In this document: positions 1 to 5,862 of the stretch, one piece after another
Numbering within the stretch: the stretch's first letter is position 1
Layout: every line of letters begins with the position of its first letter
Source: an uncultured Eubacteriales bacterium
GTDB taxonomy: Bacteria > Bacillota > Clostridia > Peptostreptococcales > Anaerovoracaceae
DNA: 6,707 nucleotides
Reading direction: 5' to 3'
Assembly (NCBI GenBank): GCA_900551415.1
Contig: URWB01000121.1
Span: forward strand, 1 to 6,707
Made by a program: the position numbers and the translations under genes
Notes under the pieces: generated by a model
What the model was told of the DNA's origin: nothing
Databases searched by the model: none
What the model saw: only the letters and a program-made list of their open reading frames with translations

Positions 1-57
1 ATATTTTATCAACAGGAAGTTCTAATACATTAAAAGATTATGTTCCATTTTTTGAGC
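1..57. other. AT-rich flank abutting a truncated gene
   Basis: These bases are AT-rich (14 G or C in the first 60) while the next 60 bases hold about 35 G or C, so composition changes sharply near position 57. All three + frames contain a stop here: TAA at 22-24, TAA at 31-33 and TGA at 60-62. The longest peptide, in the frame of base 3, ends ...KDYVPFFEL and is not recognised. The N-terminal part of the adjacent phosphoglycerate mutase should lie here but is absent. This could be the edge of an inserted element, a deletion scar, or a chimeric assembly join; with so few bases no terminal repeat can be judged. Confidence 0.5.
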
Positions 58-972
58 TATGAAGACTTTATCATGCGCGACCATGCCGCCGGTGACATTG
101 AAACCGAGGACTGCCGCGTGCTGCTCGATGTGATCGCAGAGGCGTTCCGCCAGGAAAATCTGCAGTTCTATCCGGGCACCGGCTATCGGCACTGCATGCT
201 GATCAACCGCAGGCATCCGCAGGGGCATACGGATTATCTCTGCGTGCCGCCGCATGATATCCTAGACCGGCAGATCGGAGCGTATCTGCCGCAGGGCAGG
301 GATGCGGATTTCCTCACCGACATGATGCGCAGGAGCTACGAGCTGCTCAAGGATCATCCGATCAACAGGGAGCGCGAAGCGCGCGGCCTCAATCCGGCCA
401 ACGCGATTTGGATCTGGGGACAAGGCGTGCGTCCGGAGCTGCCAAGCTTCGAGCAAAAATACGGTGTGCGTGGGACGGTCATTTCGGCCGTTGATCTGAT
501 TAAGGGCATCGGCAACTTTGCGGGGATGGAGACACCGACGGTTCCCGGCGCGACCGGAACCATCCATACGGATTACGAGGCAAAGGTACGTCGCGCCATC
601 GAGGCCTACAAAAGCGGACAAGACTTTGTCTACATGCACATCGAGGGCACCGATGAATGCTCCCATCAGGGAAATTTGGAAGCGAAAATACGCTGCGCTG
701 AATACATTGATGACAGAGTGGCACGCCCGCTCTGCGAGTATCTGCGCGCCGCAGGAGAGCCGTTTCGCGTTTTGATCATTCCGGATCACAGAACGCCGCT
801 CGCGATTCGCACCCATTCGGCAGATCCGGTTCCTTATGTGCTTTATGACAGCAGGTATGAAACAGCGCCGGACTCGCGGAAACAGTTTCATGAACGCGCC
901 GCGGCGGAATCCGGAAACTACTGCGAGGAAGGCTATACTCTCGCGGACAGATTTTTTGGACGAAACGGATAG
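40..972 (+). CDS. apgM: 2,3-bisphosphoglycerate-independent phosphoglycerate mutase, ApgM family, N-terminally truncated (probable remnant)
   Basis: ApgM enzymes interconvert 3- and 2-phosphoglycerate in glycolysis and gluconeogenesis, in the cytosol, with two metal ions; they belong to the alkaline-phosphatase superfamily. The 310-residue frame matches the family's middle and C-terminal part. It has the YPGTGYRH stretch (44-51), NPANAIWIWGQG (118-129), the metal-site motif HIEGTDECSH (200-209), PDHRTP (248-253) and THSADPVP (258-265) with its metal histidine. The family is usually about 400 residues. The missing N-terminus would carry the first metal aspartate and the phosphorylated serine, so this product should be inactive as a mutase. 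Clear similarity begins only around YEDF (residue 7, base 58). The ATG at 40 has no ribosome site at useful distance, so the start is nominal. The carboxypeptidase gene follows after 9 bases. The family call is secure; whether the gene is broken in the organism or only in this assembly is open. Confidence 0.85.
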   Translation: MFHFLSYEDFIMRDHAAGDIETEDCRVLLDVIAEAFRQENLQFYPGTGYRHCMLINRRHPQGHTDYLCVPPHDILDRQIGAYLPQGRDADFLTDMMRRSYELLKDHPINREREARGLNPANAIWIWGQGVRPELPSFEQKYGVRGTVISAVDLIKGIGNFAGMETPTVPGATGTIHTDYEAKVRRAIEAYKSGQDFVYMHIEGTDECSHQGNLEAKIRCAEYIDDRVARPLCEYLRAAGEPFRVLIIPDHRTPLAIRTHSADPVPYVLYDSRYETAPDSRKQFHERAAAESGNYCEEGYTLADRFFGRNG

Positions 973-976
973 AGGA
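971..976 (+). promoter_or_regulatory. ribosome binding site of the carboxypeptidase gene
   Basis: AGAGGA lies 5 bases before the ATG at 982 and overlaps the TAG stop (970-972) of the upstream frame. This fixes the start and suggests the two genes were cotranscribed and translated in sequence. Confidence 0.7.
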
Positions 977-981
977 TACGC

Positions 982-2337
982 ATGAAAAAAAGACTCAAAT
1001 TTTTTACGACCCTTGTTTTGATCACACTTCTTCTGATCGGCGCATGGCCGGCCGCGGCTTTTGCCGCATCTTCGGGACCGGATATCACAGGAAGTGCGGC
1101 CTATGTTTACTGCGCGACCACCGAGGAAGTTCTATGGAAGAAGAACGCGTCAAAGCAATACAATCTGGCGAGCATTACCAAGCTGATGACTTGTCTGCTC
1201 GCGGCCGAGAAGCTGGACCTCGCTGAAGAAGTGACGATCACGCAGGCGGCGACGGAGGTCATCAAAACCGAGTCCTTTGTCTACGCGGGTGAAAAAATCA
1301 AAGCCGAGGATCTGGTCTATGCCGCACTGCTCGCTTCAGCGAATGACGCGGCCAAAGCCTTGGCGATTACGGTCTCCGGCAGCGAGAAAAAATTTGTCAA
1401 GCTGATGAACCAAAAAGCCAAAGAACTCGGCTGTAAAAACACCAGATTTGTCACCTCAAGCGGTGTCTACAACAAAAACCATTATTCCAGCGCCGAAGAC
1501 ATTGTCAAGATCGCCAGAGCGGCTTTTGCGAATCCGGATGTGCTGCGGATCGCGAAGGTCGCGGAATACACAGTACCCGCGACGAATAAGACCGACGCGG
1601 TGACGCTCAAGACTACCAATTTGTTCCTCAAGGGCGGCGAAGCCGATACCGGAAACGGTAAGATCAAGATCAAAAAATACAAGGGTATGGTGGCGGGCAA
1701 GACCGGAACCACGAATGTGAACCGTACCACGATGGTCGTACTCTGCAAAATTGACGGATTTGATATTTACGCGGTCATCTTGGACTCCACGCTGCAGCAA
1801 CGGTATCGGGATATCAAAAAACTGCTGGATTACGCGAAGGCAACCTTATCGCCATACAAGGCGTTTGAAAGCGGACAGAGCTTTGAAGGCGCGAAGCTGA
1901 AGGGCGGCGCGACTAATCGGGTGAACGCGTTAGCCTCCGCGGACGGCCTGATCAACCTGCCGGAGGGCGCATCGGCTTCTCTGGTTACGACGCAGGTAAG
2001 CTTTGACGCGGATTTGCAGGCACCGATCAAAAAAGGTCAGGTAATCGGCAAAGCAGCGGTGTATCTGGCGGACGAAAAGATTCGGGAGATCGATTTGACG
2101 GCGGCGGAGGATGTCAAAGAGGGATGGTTCTTATCCCGCTTTGGCATTACCAATCTGCAGACGGTGATCCTTTTTTTCGCGCTGGCCGTGATTCTGGCGT
2201 TTTGCATTTTAATTCTCGTCCTGCGAACCATCAACAAACGCAAGCGTAAAGCGGCCAGACAGCGCAGACTCATGGAAGCCGCGCGCAGACAGATGGAACG
2301 TGAAAAAGATTTGAAACAAAGGAATTGGCCATATTGA
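982..2337 (+). CDS. D-alanyl-D-alanine carboxypeptidase (peptidase S11, DacA/DacF-like penicillin-binding protein)
   Basis: The enzyme removes the terminal D-alanine from peptidoglycan pentapeptides outside the membrane and so limits cross-linking; it is a low-molecular-mass penicillin-binding protein. The 451-residue product opens with a signal peptide (KKRLKFF, hydrophobic core about 9-20, AFAAS cleavage region about 26-30). The catalytic triad of motifs is intact: S64-I-T-K67 (SxxK, acylated serine), S119-A-N121 (SxN) and K240-T-G242 (KTG). A C-terminal PBP5-like beta domain covers about 290-380. A strong membrane helix follows at about 391-416, then a basic cytoplasmic tail of about 35 residues ending in NWPY. 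The start is set by AGAGGA 5 bases upstream. The stop overlaps the uvrC start, pointing to a shared mRNA. Family assignment is firm; dacA versus dacF naming is not resolved by sequence alone. Confidence 0.93.
   Translation: MKKRLKFFTTLVLITLLLIGAWPAAAFAASSGPDITGSAAYVYCATTEEVLWKKNASKQYNLASITKLMTCLLAAEKLDLAEEVTITQAATEVIKTESFVYAGEKIKAEDLVYAALLASANDAAKALAITVSGSEKKFVKLMNQKAKELGCKNTRFVTSSGVYNKNHYSSAEDIVKIARAAFANPDVLRIAKVAEYTVPATNKTDAVTLKTTNLFLKGGEADTGNGKIKIKKYKGMVAGKTGTTNVNRTTMVVLCKIDGFDIYAVILDSTLQQRYRDIKKLLDYAKATLSPYKAFESGQSFEGAKLKGGATNRVNALASADGLINLPEGASASLVTTQVSFDADLQAPIKKGQVIGKAAVYLADEKIREIDLTAAEDVKEGWFLSRFGITNLQTVILFFALAVILAFCILILVLRTINKRKRKAARQRRLMEAARRQMEREKDLKQRNWPY
2318..2323 (+). promoter_or_regulatory. 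probable ribosome binding site of uvrC
   Basis: AAAGGA lies inside the last codons of the carboxypeptidase gene, 13 bases before the ATG at 2337. A TTG at 2325 in the same frame is only 1 base away and cannot be served by it; a TTG at 2334 has 10-base spacing. The family N-terminus (MFDIQ...) supports the ATG. Confidence 0.5.
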
Positions 2338-4166
2338 TGTTTGATATTCAGGAAAATCTCAAAAAACTCCCGGACACCCCGGGAGTTTATATGCATAAGG
2401 ACGCGCTCGGACAGGTCATTTATGTCGGCAAGGCGATTTCGCTCCGAAACCGCGTACGGCAATACTTTCAAAGCTCCAAAAATCAGAGCCCCAAGGTACG
2501 GGCAATGGTGTCGCACATTACGGAATTTGAGTACATCACCTGCAAGACGGAGATGGAAGCGCTGATTTTAGAGTGCAATCTGATTAAAAAATACGCGCCG
2601 AAGTATAATGTCCTGCTGCGCGATGATAAAACCTACCCGTATATTAAGGTCACCACGCAGGAAAACTATCCGAGAGTGCTTAAGACGCGCTTGATTGAAA
2701 AAGACGGCGCGCGCTATTTTGGCCCTTACAGTGACGCAGGCGCGGTCAATATGACGATCGACCTGCTGAATAAGATTTTTACTCTGAAACGCTGCGCGGC
2801 CAAAAGTTTTCCAAAGGACTGGAAGCCCTGCCTGAACTATCACATCCGGGATTGCCGCGGCATCTGCACCGGACAGGTAAAGCAGGCGGAATACGCCAAG
2901 GTCATCGAGCAGGTGCTGACCTTCCTTTCCGGCAAGACGAAGCCGATCACCGACGCGCTGACGGCAAAGATGCAGGCGGCTTCCGAGAATCTGCAGTTTG
3001 AAGAAGCTGCGGTTTATCGTGACTATTTGCTGTCCATTCGGGCGCTCGGCGAAAAGCAGCGTGTCACGATGGTTTCCGGCAAAGATTTGGACATGGTACT
3101 GCCTGTCGGAAGCGGAGAGCAGACCTCGGTGGTGGTTTTCAACGTGCGGGACGGCAAGCTCAGCGGCAGGGATACCTTCAACATGCAGGTGGAAGGCGAG
3201 GATGATTACGACGCGCTGATCGGGCAGTTTATTAAGCAGTATTACAGCATGTGGGCCAACGTGCCCGGTGAAATCATCGTACCGAAGCCGCTCAAGGAGG
3301 CGCAGCTGATCGAGCAGTATCTGGAAAGCCTCGGGGAGGGGCGCAAGGTGCGGATCTTCATGCCGCAGAAGGGTGAGAAACGCGCGCTTTTGGATCTGGC
3401 GCGGCGCGACGTTGTGGAAATGACCAAGACTCTTGAGGTCAAAGCCGCGACTGCCAGAGAAAAGGAAGAAGCGGTACGCGGAGCGATCGCCAAGCTGCTC
3501 GGCGAAACGGAGCCGAAGGAGGCTTATCGCGTGGAGTCCTACGATATTTCCAATACCAACGGCGTCGATACGGTCGGGGCGATGGTGGTCTTTCGCAATC
3601 AGAAGCCGGTCAAAAAGGATTATCGGCGTTTTAAGATTCGGACCGTCGAGGGACCGGACGATTACGGCAGTCTGCAGGAAATGCTCTACCGCAGATTTCA
3701 CAGGGCCAAAGAAGGCGATCCGGGTTTCAGTACGCTGCCGGATCTGATTCTGATGGACGGCGGACAGGGACAGGTCACCGCCGCCGAGAAGGTCTTGATT
3801 GCGATGCAGTTGGCGATTCCGGTGCTGGGTATGGCGAAGGATGACAGCCACCGCACGCGCGCGCTGGTCAACGGCCGCGGAGAGGAATATATCTTGCGCG
3901 GCGATCCGCTTTTGTTCCAGTTTTGCGGTGCAATCCAGGAGGAGGTTCATCGCTTCGCGATCGACTACCATCGGAAGCTGCACAACAAGAACAGCATCGG
4001 GTCGGTACTCGACCACATCGATGGCATCGGTCCGGTCAAACGCAACGCGCTTTTGAGCAGCTTCGCGAGCGTGGAGGAAATCAAAAAAGCGGAGCTCGCG
4101 GAGTTGATGCGTGTACCGGGCATCACCGAAAAAAACGCGCGGGCAATTCGAGAATATTTTGGTTGA
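2337..4166 (+). CDS. uvrC: UvrABC excinuclease subunit C
   Basis: UvrC joins the UvrB-DNA complex and makes the 3' and then the 5' incision around bulky lesions in nucleotide-excision repair. From the ATG at 2337 it is 609 residues, the usual family length. The N-terminal GIY-YIG nuclease is present (GVY at 16-18, YVG at 29-31, R37, and E79 in LILEC). Four cysteines at 153, 165, 173 and 177 keep the 12-8-4 spacing of the Fe-S ligands known in E. coli UvrC. The UVR helix pair that binds UvrB lies at about 208-242. The RNase H-like second nuclease has D403 (SYDIS), D474 (LILMDGGQGQ) and H538 (EEVHRF). A helix-hairpin-helix DNA-binding tail covers about 558-608 (DGIGP, VPGIT). All expected catalytic residues are present, so it should be active. 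The start overlaps the upstream stop as TGATG, typical of translational coupling. A longer reading from TTG 2325 would add four residues but lacks a suitably placed ribosome site. Confidence 0.97.
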   Translation: MFDIQENLKKLPDTPGVYMHKDALGQVIYVGKAISLRNRVRQYFQSSKNQSPKVRAMVSHITEFEYITCKTEMEALILECNLIKKYAPKYNVLLRDDKTYPYIKVTTQENYPRVLKTRLIEKDGARYFGPYSDAGAVNMTIDLLNKIFTLKRCAAKSFPKDWKPCLNYHIRDCRGICTGQVKQAEYAKVIEQVLTFLSGKTKPITDALTAKMQAASENLQFEEAAVYRDYLLSIRALGEKQRVTMVSGKDLDMVLPVGSGEQTSVVVFNVRDGKLSGRDTFNMQVEGEDDYDALIGQFIKQYYSMWANVPGEIIVPKPLKEAQLIEQYLESLGEGRKVRIFMPQKGEKRALLDLARRDVVEMTKTLEVKAATAREKEEAVRGAIAKLLGETEPKEAYRVESYDISNTNGVDTVGAMVVFRNQKPVKKDYRRFKIRTVEGPDDYGSLQEMLYRRFHRAKEGDPGFSTLPDLILMDGGQGQVTAAEKVLIAMQLAIPVLGMAKDDSHRTRALVNGRGEEYILRGDPLLFQFCGAIQEEVHRFAIDYHRKLHNKNSIGSVLDHIDGIGPVKRNALLSSFASVEEIKKAELAELMRVPGITEKNARAIREYFG

Positions 4167-4181
4167 TTGCCGCGGTTTTTT
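4130..4181 (+). terminator. probable rho-independent terminator spanning the uvrC stop
   Basis: Bases 4130-4147 (A tract, then CGCGCGGGCAAT) pair with 4166-4181 (ATTGCCGCGG then six T), allowing two single-G bulges at 4137 and 4141. The loop of 18 bases (4148-4165) holds most of the uvrC stop codon. GC-rich core plus a six-T run is terminator-like, though the bulges and large loop make it weaker than the next one. Its 3' half is shared with a promoter. Confidence 0.5.
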
Positions 4182-4191
4182 GTGGTAAGAT
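4163..4191 (+). promoter_or_regulatory. sigma-A/sigma-70-type promoter of the DUF1292 gene
   Basis: The -35 element TTGATT (4163-4168) and -10 element TAAGAT (4186-4191) are separated by 17 bases, with a TG one base upstream of the -10 (4183-4184, extended -10). Transcription should begin near 4198, giving a leader of about 50 bases. The -35 overlaps the uvrC stop codon, and the spacer includes the T run of the upstream terminator. Confidence 0.75.
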
Positions 4192-4206
4192 GGTCGTAAC
4201 TGATGA

Positions 4207-4229
4207 TGCGTGCCGCAGGGCGGCGCGTA
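4207..4229 (+). promoter_or_regulatory. leader hairpin upstream of the DUF1292 gene
   Basis: TGCGTGCCGC (4207-4216) pairs with GCGGCGCGTA (4220-4229) over 10 base pairs, two of them G-U, around the 3-base loop AGG. It sits in the predicted 5' leader, begins about 10 bases after the likely transcription start, and ends 6 bases before the ribosome site. No T run follows, so it is not a terminator. It could stabilise the mRNA or affect initiation; that role is inference. Confidence 0.45.
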
Positions 4230-4235
4230 CTGAAT

Positions 4236-4242
4236 GGGAGGA
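4236..4242 (+). promoter_or_regulatory. ribosome binding site deciding the DUF1292 start
   Basis: GGGAGGA ends 6 bases before the ATG at 4249. An earlier in-frame ATG at 4234 overlaps this site and so cannot be the start. Confidence 0.85.
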
Positions 4243-4248
4243 ATAAGA

Positions 4249-4530
4249 ATGGCAGATCAAAAGAAAAATCCGGATATGGAAGAAGAAGTAGATATCATCA
4301 CCCTGGAATTTGACGAAGGGGAAGAAGTTGAATGTGAGATCATGGGCGTCTTTGATTTTAACGGCAAAGAATATATTGCTTTGATTCCGGATGACGGCAC
4401 CGACGATGTTTATATTTACGGTTACAAGGAAGTCGGAGAAGATGAATTTGAAATCGTTGATATCGACGACGACGCGGAATTTGAAGCCGTTGCAGCCGAA
4501 TTTGACAAGATCATGGACGAACAGGAATAA
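4249..4530 (+). CDS. DUF1292 family protein (small acidic protein)
   Basis: A 93-residue, strongly acidic cytosolic protein with no signal peptide or membrane segment. The core pattern (DIITLEFDEGEEVECEIMG about 15-33, NGKEYIALIPDD about 38-49, VYIYGYKEVGEDEFEIVDI about 54-72) is that of DUF1292, a YrzB-like family widespread in Bacillota and of unknown biochemical function. It reads as a small beta-rich domain followed by an acidic helix (EFEAVAAEFDKIMDEQE). The start is fixed by the GGGAGGA site. It forms its own transcription unit: promoter overlapping the end of uvrC, a structured leader, and a strong terminator 16 bases after the stop. No function can be inferred from the neighbours. Confidence 0.9.
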   Translation: MADQKKNPDMEEEVDIITLEFDEGEEVECEIMGVFDFNGKEYIALIPDDGTDDVYIYGYKEVGEDEFEIVDIDDDAEFEAVAAEFDKIMDEQE

Positions 4531-4545
4531 CTGTGATTCAGAGAG

Positions 4546-4573
4546 AAAGACCGCTGCGACGCGGTCTTTTTTT
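4546..4573 (+). terminator. rho-independent terminator after the DUF1292 gene
   Basis: AAAGACCGC (4546-4554) pairs perfectly with GCGGTCTTT (4561-4569) around the 6-base loop TGCGAC, and the T run extends to 4573 (seven T). This is a textbook intrinsic terminator, starting 16 bases after the stop codon. Confidence 0.9.
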
Positions 4574-4603
4574 GAGCCGGAGACGCGCGCGGAATCGTGA
4601 TGT

Positions 4604-4641
4604 CCGCGGATGCGCCGCGGTGGAACCGCTTAGCCGGCGCA
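4604..4641 (+). promoter_or_regulatory. GC-rich, alternatively folding leader before the NifU-like gene
   Basis: Two mutually exclusive folds are visible. Fold A pairs CCGCGG (4604-4609) with CCGCGG (4615-4620) around ATGCG. Fold B pairs TGCGCCG (4611-4617) with CGGCGCA (4635-4641), enclosing CGGT/ACCG (4618-4621 with 4625-4628) around GGA. The segment includes GGTGGAACCGC, resembling a T-box core, but no T-box stem I or downstream terminator is present. No convincing -35/-10 pair was found at 4574-4663, so the origin of the downstream transcript is unclear: read-through or an unrecognised promoter. Confidence 0.3.
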
Positions 4642-4650
4642 GACAGAACA

Positions 4651-4654
4651 GAGG
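4651..4654 (+). promoter_or_regulatory. ribosome binding site deciding the NifU-like start
   Basis: GAGG (within CAGAGGATG) directly touches the ATG at 4655, so that codon is too close to be used. It lies 9 bases before the ATG at 4664, which is therefore the preferred start. Confidence 0.6.
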
Positions 4655-4663
4655 ATGATAGAG

Positions 4664-4954
4664 ATGGAAGAGATAAGAAAAAAAATACAAACAATCTTAG
4701 AGGAAACTGTGAATACGCAGCTGGCCGCTCATAACGGAAGCGCTTCGCTTTCGGATTTTGCAGACGGTGTGGCATGGATTCGTTTTCACGGCGCCTGTGC
4801 GAACTGCATGTCTTCCTCCGAAACCCTGGAGGATGTGGTGAAAGAGTCGATTTTGCGCGCAGTGCCGGAGGTCAAGGACGTTAAACTGGATGATACGGTC
4901 AGCGAGGATCTCCTGGAGATGGCACGCAGAATCCTCAATCACGAAATCGGTTGA
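4664..4954 (+). CDS. NifU C-terminal domain (Nfu-like) protein
   Basis: A 96-residue stand-alone domain matching the C-terminal domain of NifU, the Nfu fold that binds a labile Fe-S cluster between two subunits and passes it to apo-proteins in the cytosol. The evidence is the VAWIRFHGACANC stretch (about 36-48) with the CxxC ligands C45 and C48, followed by SSSETL and AVPEVKDV (about 66-73), in family order. The usual HGG-like segment near the N-terminus reads AAHNGSA here. An alternative ATG at 4655 would add three residues but leaves no room for ribosome binding. Its stop is followed 14 bases later by the ecfT start, and the ecfT ribosome site begins on the last base of the stop, so the two are probably cotranslated. 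Family call good; cluster carrier role is inferred from the family. Confidence 0.85.
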   Translation: MEEIRKKIQTILEETVNTQLAAHNGSASLSDFADGVAWIRFHGACANCMSSSETLEDVVKESILRAVPEVKDVKLDDTVSEDLLEMARRILNHEIG

Positions 4955-4960
4955 AGGGAG
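4954..4960 (+). promoter_or_regulatory. ribosome binding site deciding the ecfT start
   Basis: AAGGGAG lies 8 bases before GTG at 4969. It also lies inside the longer reading from TTG 4951, which overlaps the previous stop; the GTG is therefore the likely start. Confidence 0.75.
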
Positions 4961-4968
4961 AAACACGC

Positions 4969-5862
4969 GTGCGGATATTGCGAGACGGATTAGGGGAAAG
5001 CAGCCGATTCTCTGCCTGCCACCCGATGGTGAACTTTATATTTTACGTGTTCGTGATCGGTATTACGATGTTTTCCATGTCGCCTGTTTTTTTGGCGGCG
5101 ACACTCTGCTTTTCATGGGCATATTCGGTCCTGCTCAAGGGAACGGCGGGTATCAAAAGCAATTTATTGTTTACGATTCCGCTTTTTTTGATTATGGCAG
5201 TGGTCAATACCCTGTTTACCCATAACGGTAGAACAGTGCTGTTTTACATCAACGGCCTGCGTATCACGCTGGAAGCCTTCTGTTATGGTCTGGCAGCCGC
5301 GGCGATGCTGTCAGCCATCGTCATCTGGTTCATGTCGTTCAATCTGGTGATGTCGGCGGACAAGTTGATTTATCTCTTCGGCAAGGCGGCACCTGTGCTC
5401 GGGCTGACGCTTTCGATGGTTTTTCGCTTCCTCCCCCTGTTAAAAGCTCGTTACCATGAGATTTCCATGGGGCAACGCTGTATGGGCAGACACCTGACGG
5501 GCGGATTTATGGCAAAGCTTCGGCAGACCTGTAAGGAAATATCGATCCTGATTTCATGGTCGCTGGAAGCCTCCATTGAAACTTCAGATTCCATGGAAGC
5601 CCGCGGCTACGGACTGCCCGGACGGACAAGTTTTCACCTGTTTAAGCTGTCGCGGACCGACAAGCTCCTGCTCGGGGTGATTCTGATAACGGGAGGTGTC
5701 ACGACCCTGGGCTGTGCGCTCGGCAAGACCTCGATTTACTTTTACCCTACCATCATGCTGCCGGTCTGGGACCCGCTGATGGTACTGACGCTGCTCAGTT
5801 TCTGCGCACTCGCGGCGCTGCCGCTCATTTTGGATTTGATGGGAGAACGCAAATGGCAATGA
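4969..5862 (+). CDS. ecfT: energy-coupling factor (ECF) transporter transmembrane protein EcfT (CbiQ family)
   Basis: EcfT is the membrane scaffold of ECF importers: it couples ATP hydrolysis by the EcfA ATPases to toppling of a substrate-binding S component that carries a vitamin or metal. From GTG 4969 it is 297 residues. Hydrophobic segments lie at about 20-56 (probably two helices), 65-83, 99-127, 232-251 and 261-288. The long cytosolic coupling region between them ends in the conserved SMEARGYG motif (208-215), which contacts the ATPase. The first coupling motif, usually close to QxARG, reads QRCMG (169-173) here, so its arginine is replaced by methionine; I believe related Clostridia EcfT proteins vary at this place. 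The 3' end overlaps the ATPase gene by 10 bases. The S component is not in the window, so the substrate is unknown. Confidence 0.92.
   Translation: MRILRDGLGESSRFSACHPMVNFIFYVFVIGITMFSMSPVFLAATLCFSWAYSVLLKGTAGIKSNLLFTIPLFLIMAVVNTLFTHNGRTVLFYINGLRITLEAFCYGLAAAAMLSAIVIWFMSFNLVMSADKLIYLFGKAAPVLGLTLSMVFRFLPLLKARYHEISMGQRCMGRHLTGGFMAKLRQTCKEISILISWSLEASIETSDSMEARGYGLPGRTSFHLFKLSRTDKLLLGVILITGGVTTLGCALGKTSIYFYPTIMLPVWDPLMVLTLLSFCALAALPLILDLMGERKWQ
5841..5846 (+). promoter_or_regulatory. ribosome binding site of the ECF ATPase gene, inside ecfT
   Basis: GGGAGA lies 6 bases before ATG 5853. A second ATG at 5859 has 12-base spacing and is less likely. Confidence 0.65.

Noticed and set aside
1..62. 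C-terminus of a transposase ending at TGA 60-62
   Set aside because: The 19-residue peptide ending KDYVPFFEL is too short to assign and no terminal inverted repeat is visible, so a mobile element cannot be claimed.
262..891. A 209-codon open frame on the minus strand across the phosphoglycerate mutase
   Set aside because: It mirrors the codon bias of the recognised + strand gene and shows no family motif.
911..939. Promoter for the carboxypeptidase gene (TATACT at 934-939)
   Set aside because: The -10-like hexamer has no acceptable -35 at 16-18 bases (CCGGAA at 911-916) and lies in conserved coding sequence.
2325..2336. Upstream TTG starts for uvrC
   Set aside because: TTG 2325 is 1 base from the only ribosome site, and family proteins begin at the MFDIQ-like position encoded from 2337.
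2568..4016. A 482-codon open frame on the minus strand across uvrC
   Set aside because: It lies wholly opposite a fully conserved uvrC and has no recognisable domain. Long antisense frames are expected in GC-biased genes.
4572..4600. Promoter for the NifU-like operon starting with TTGAGC (4572-4577)
   Set aside because: The position 17 bases downstream reads TCGTGA, a poor -10, and the -35 overlaps the terminator T run.
4616..4630. T-box riboswitch
   Set aside because: GGTGGAACCGC resembles the T-box core, but only about 45 bases separate it from the upstream terminator, leaving no room for stem I. There is also no downstream terminator, and the gene is not a tRNA-linked type.
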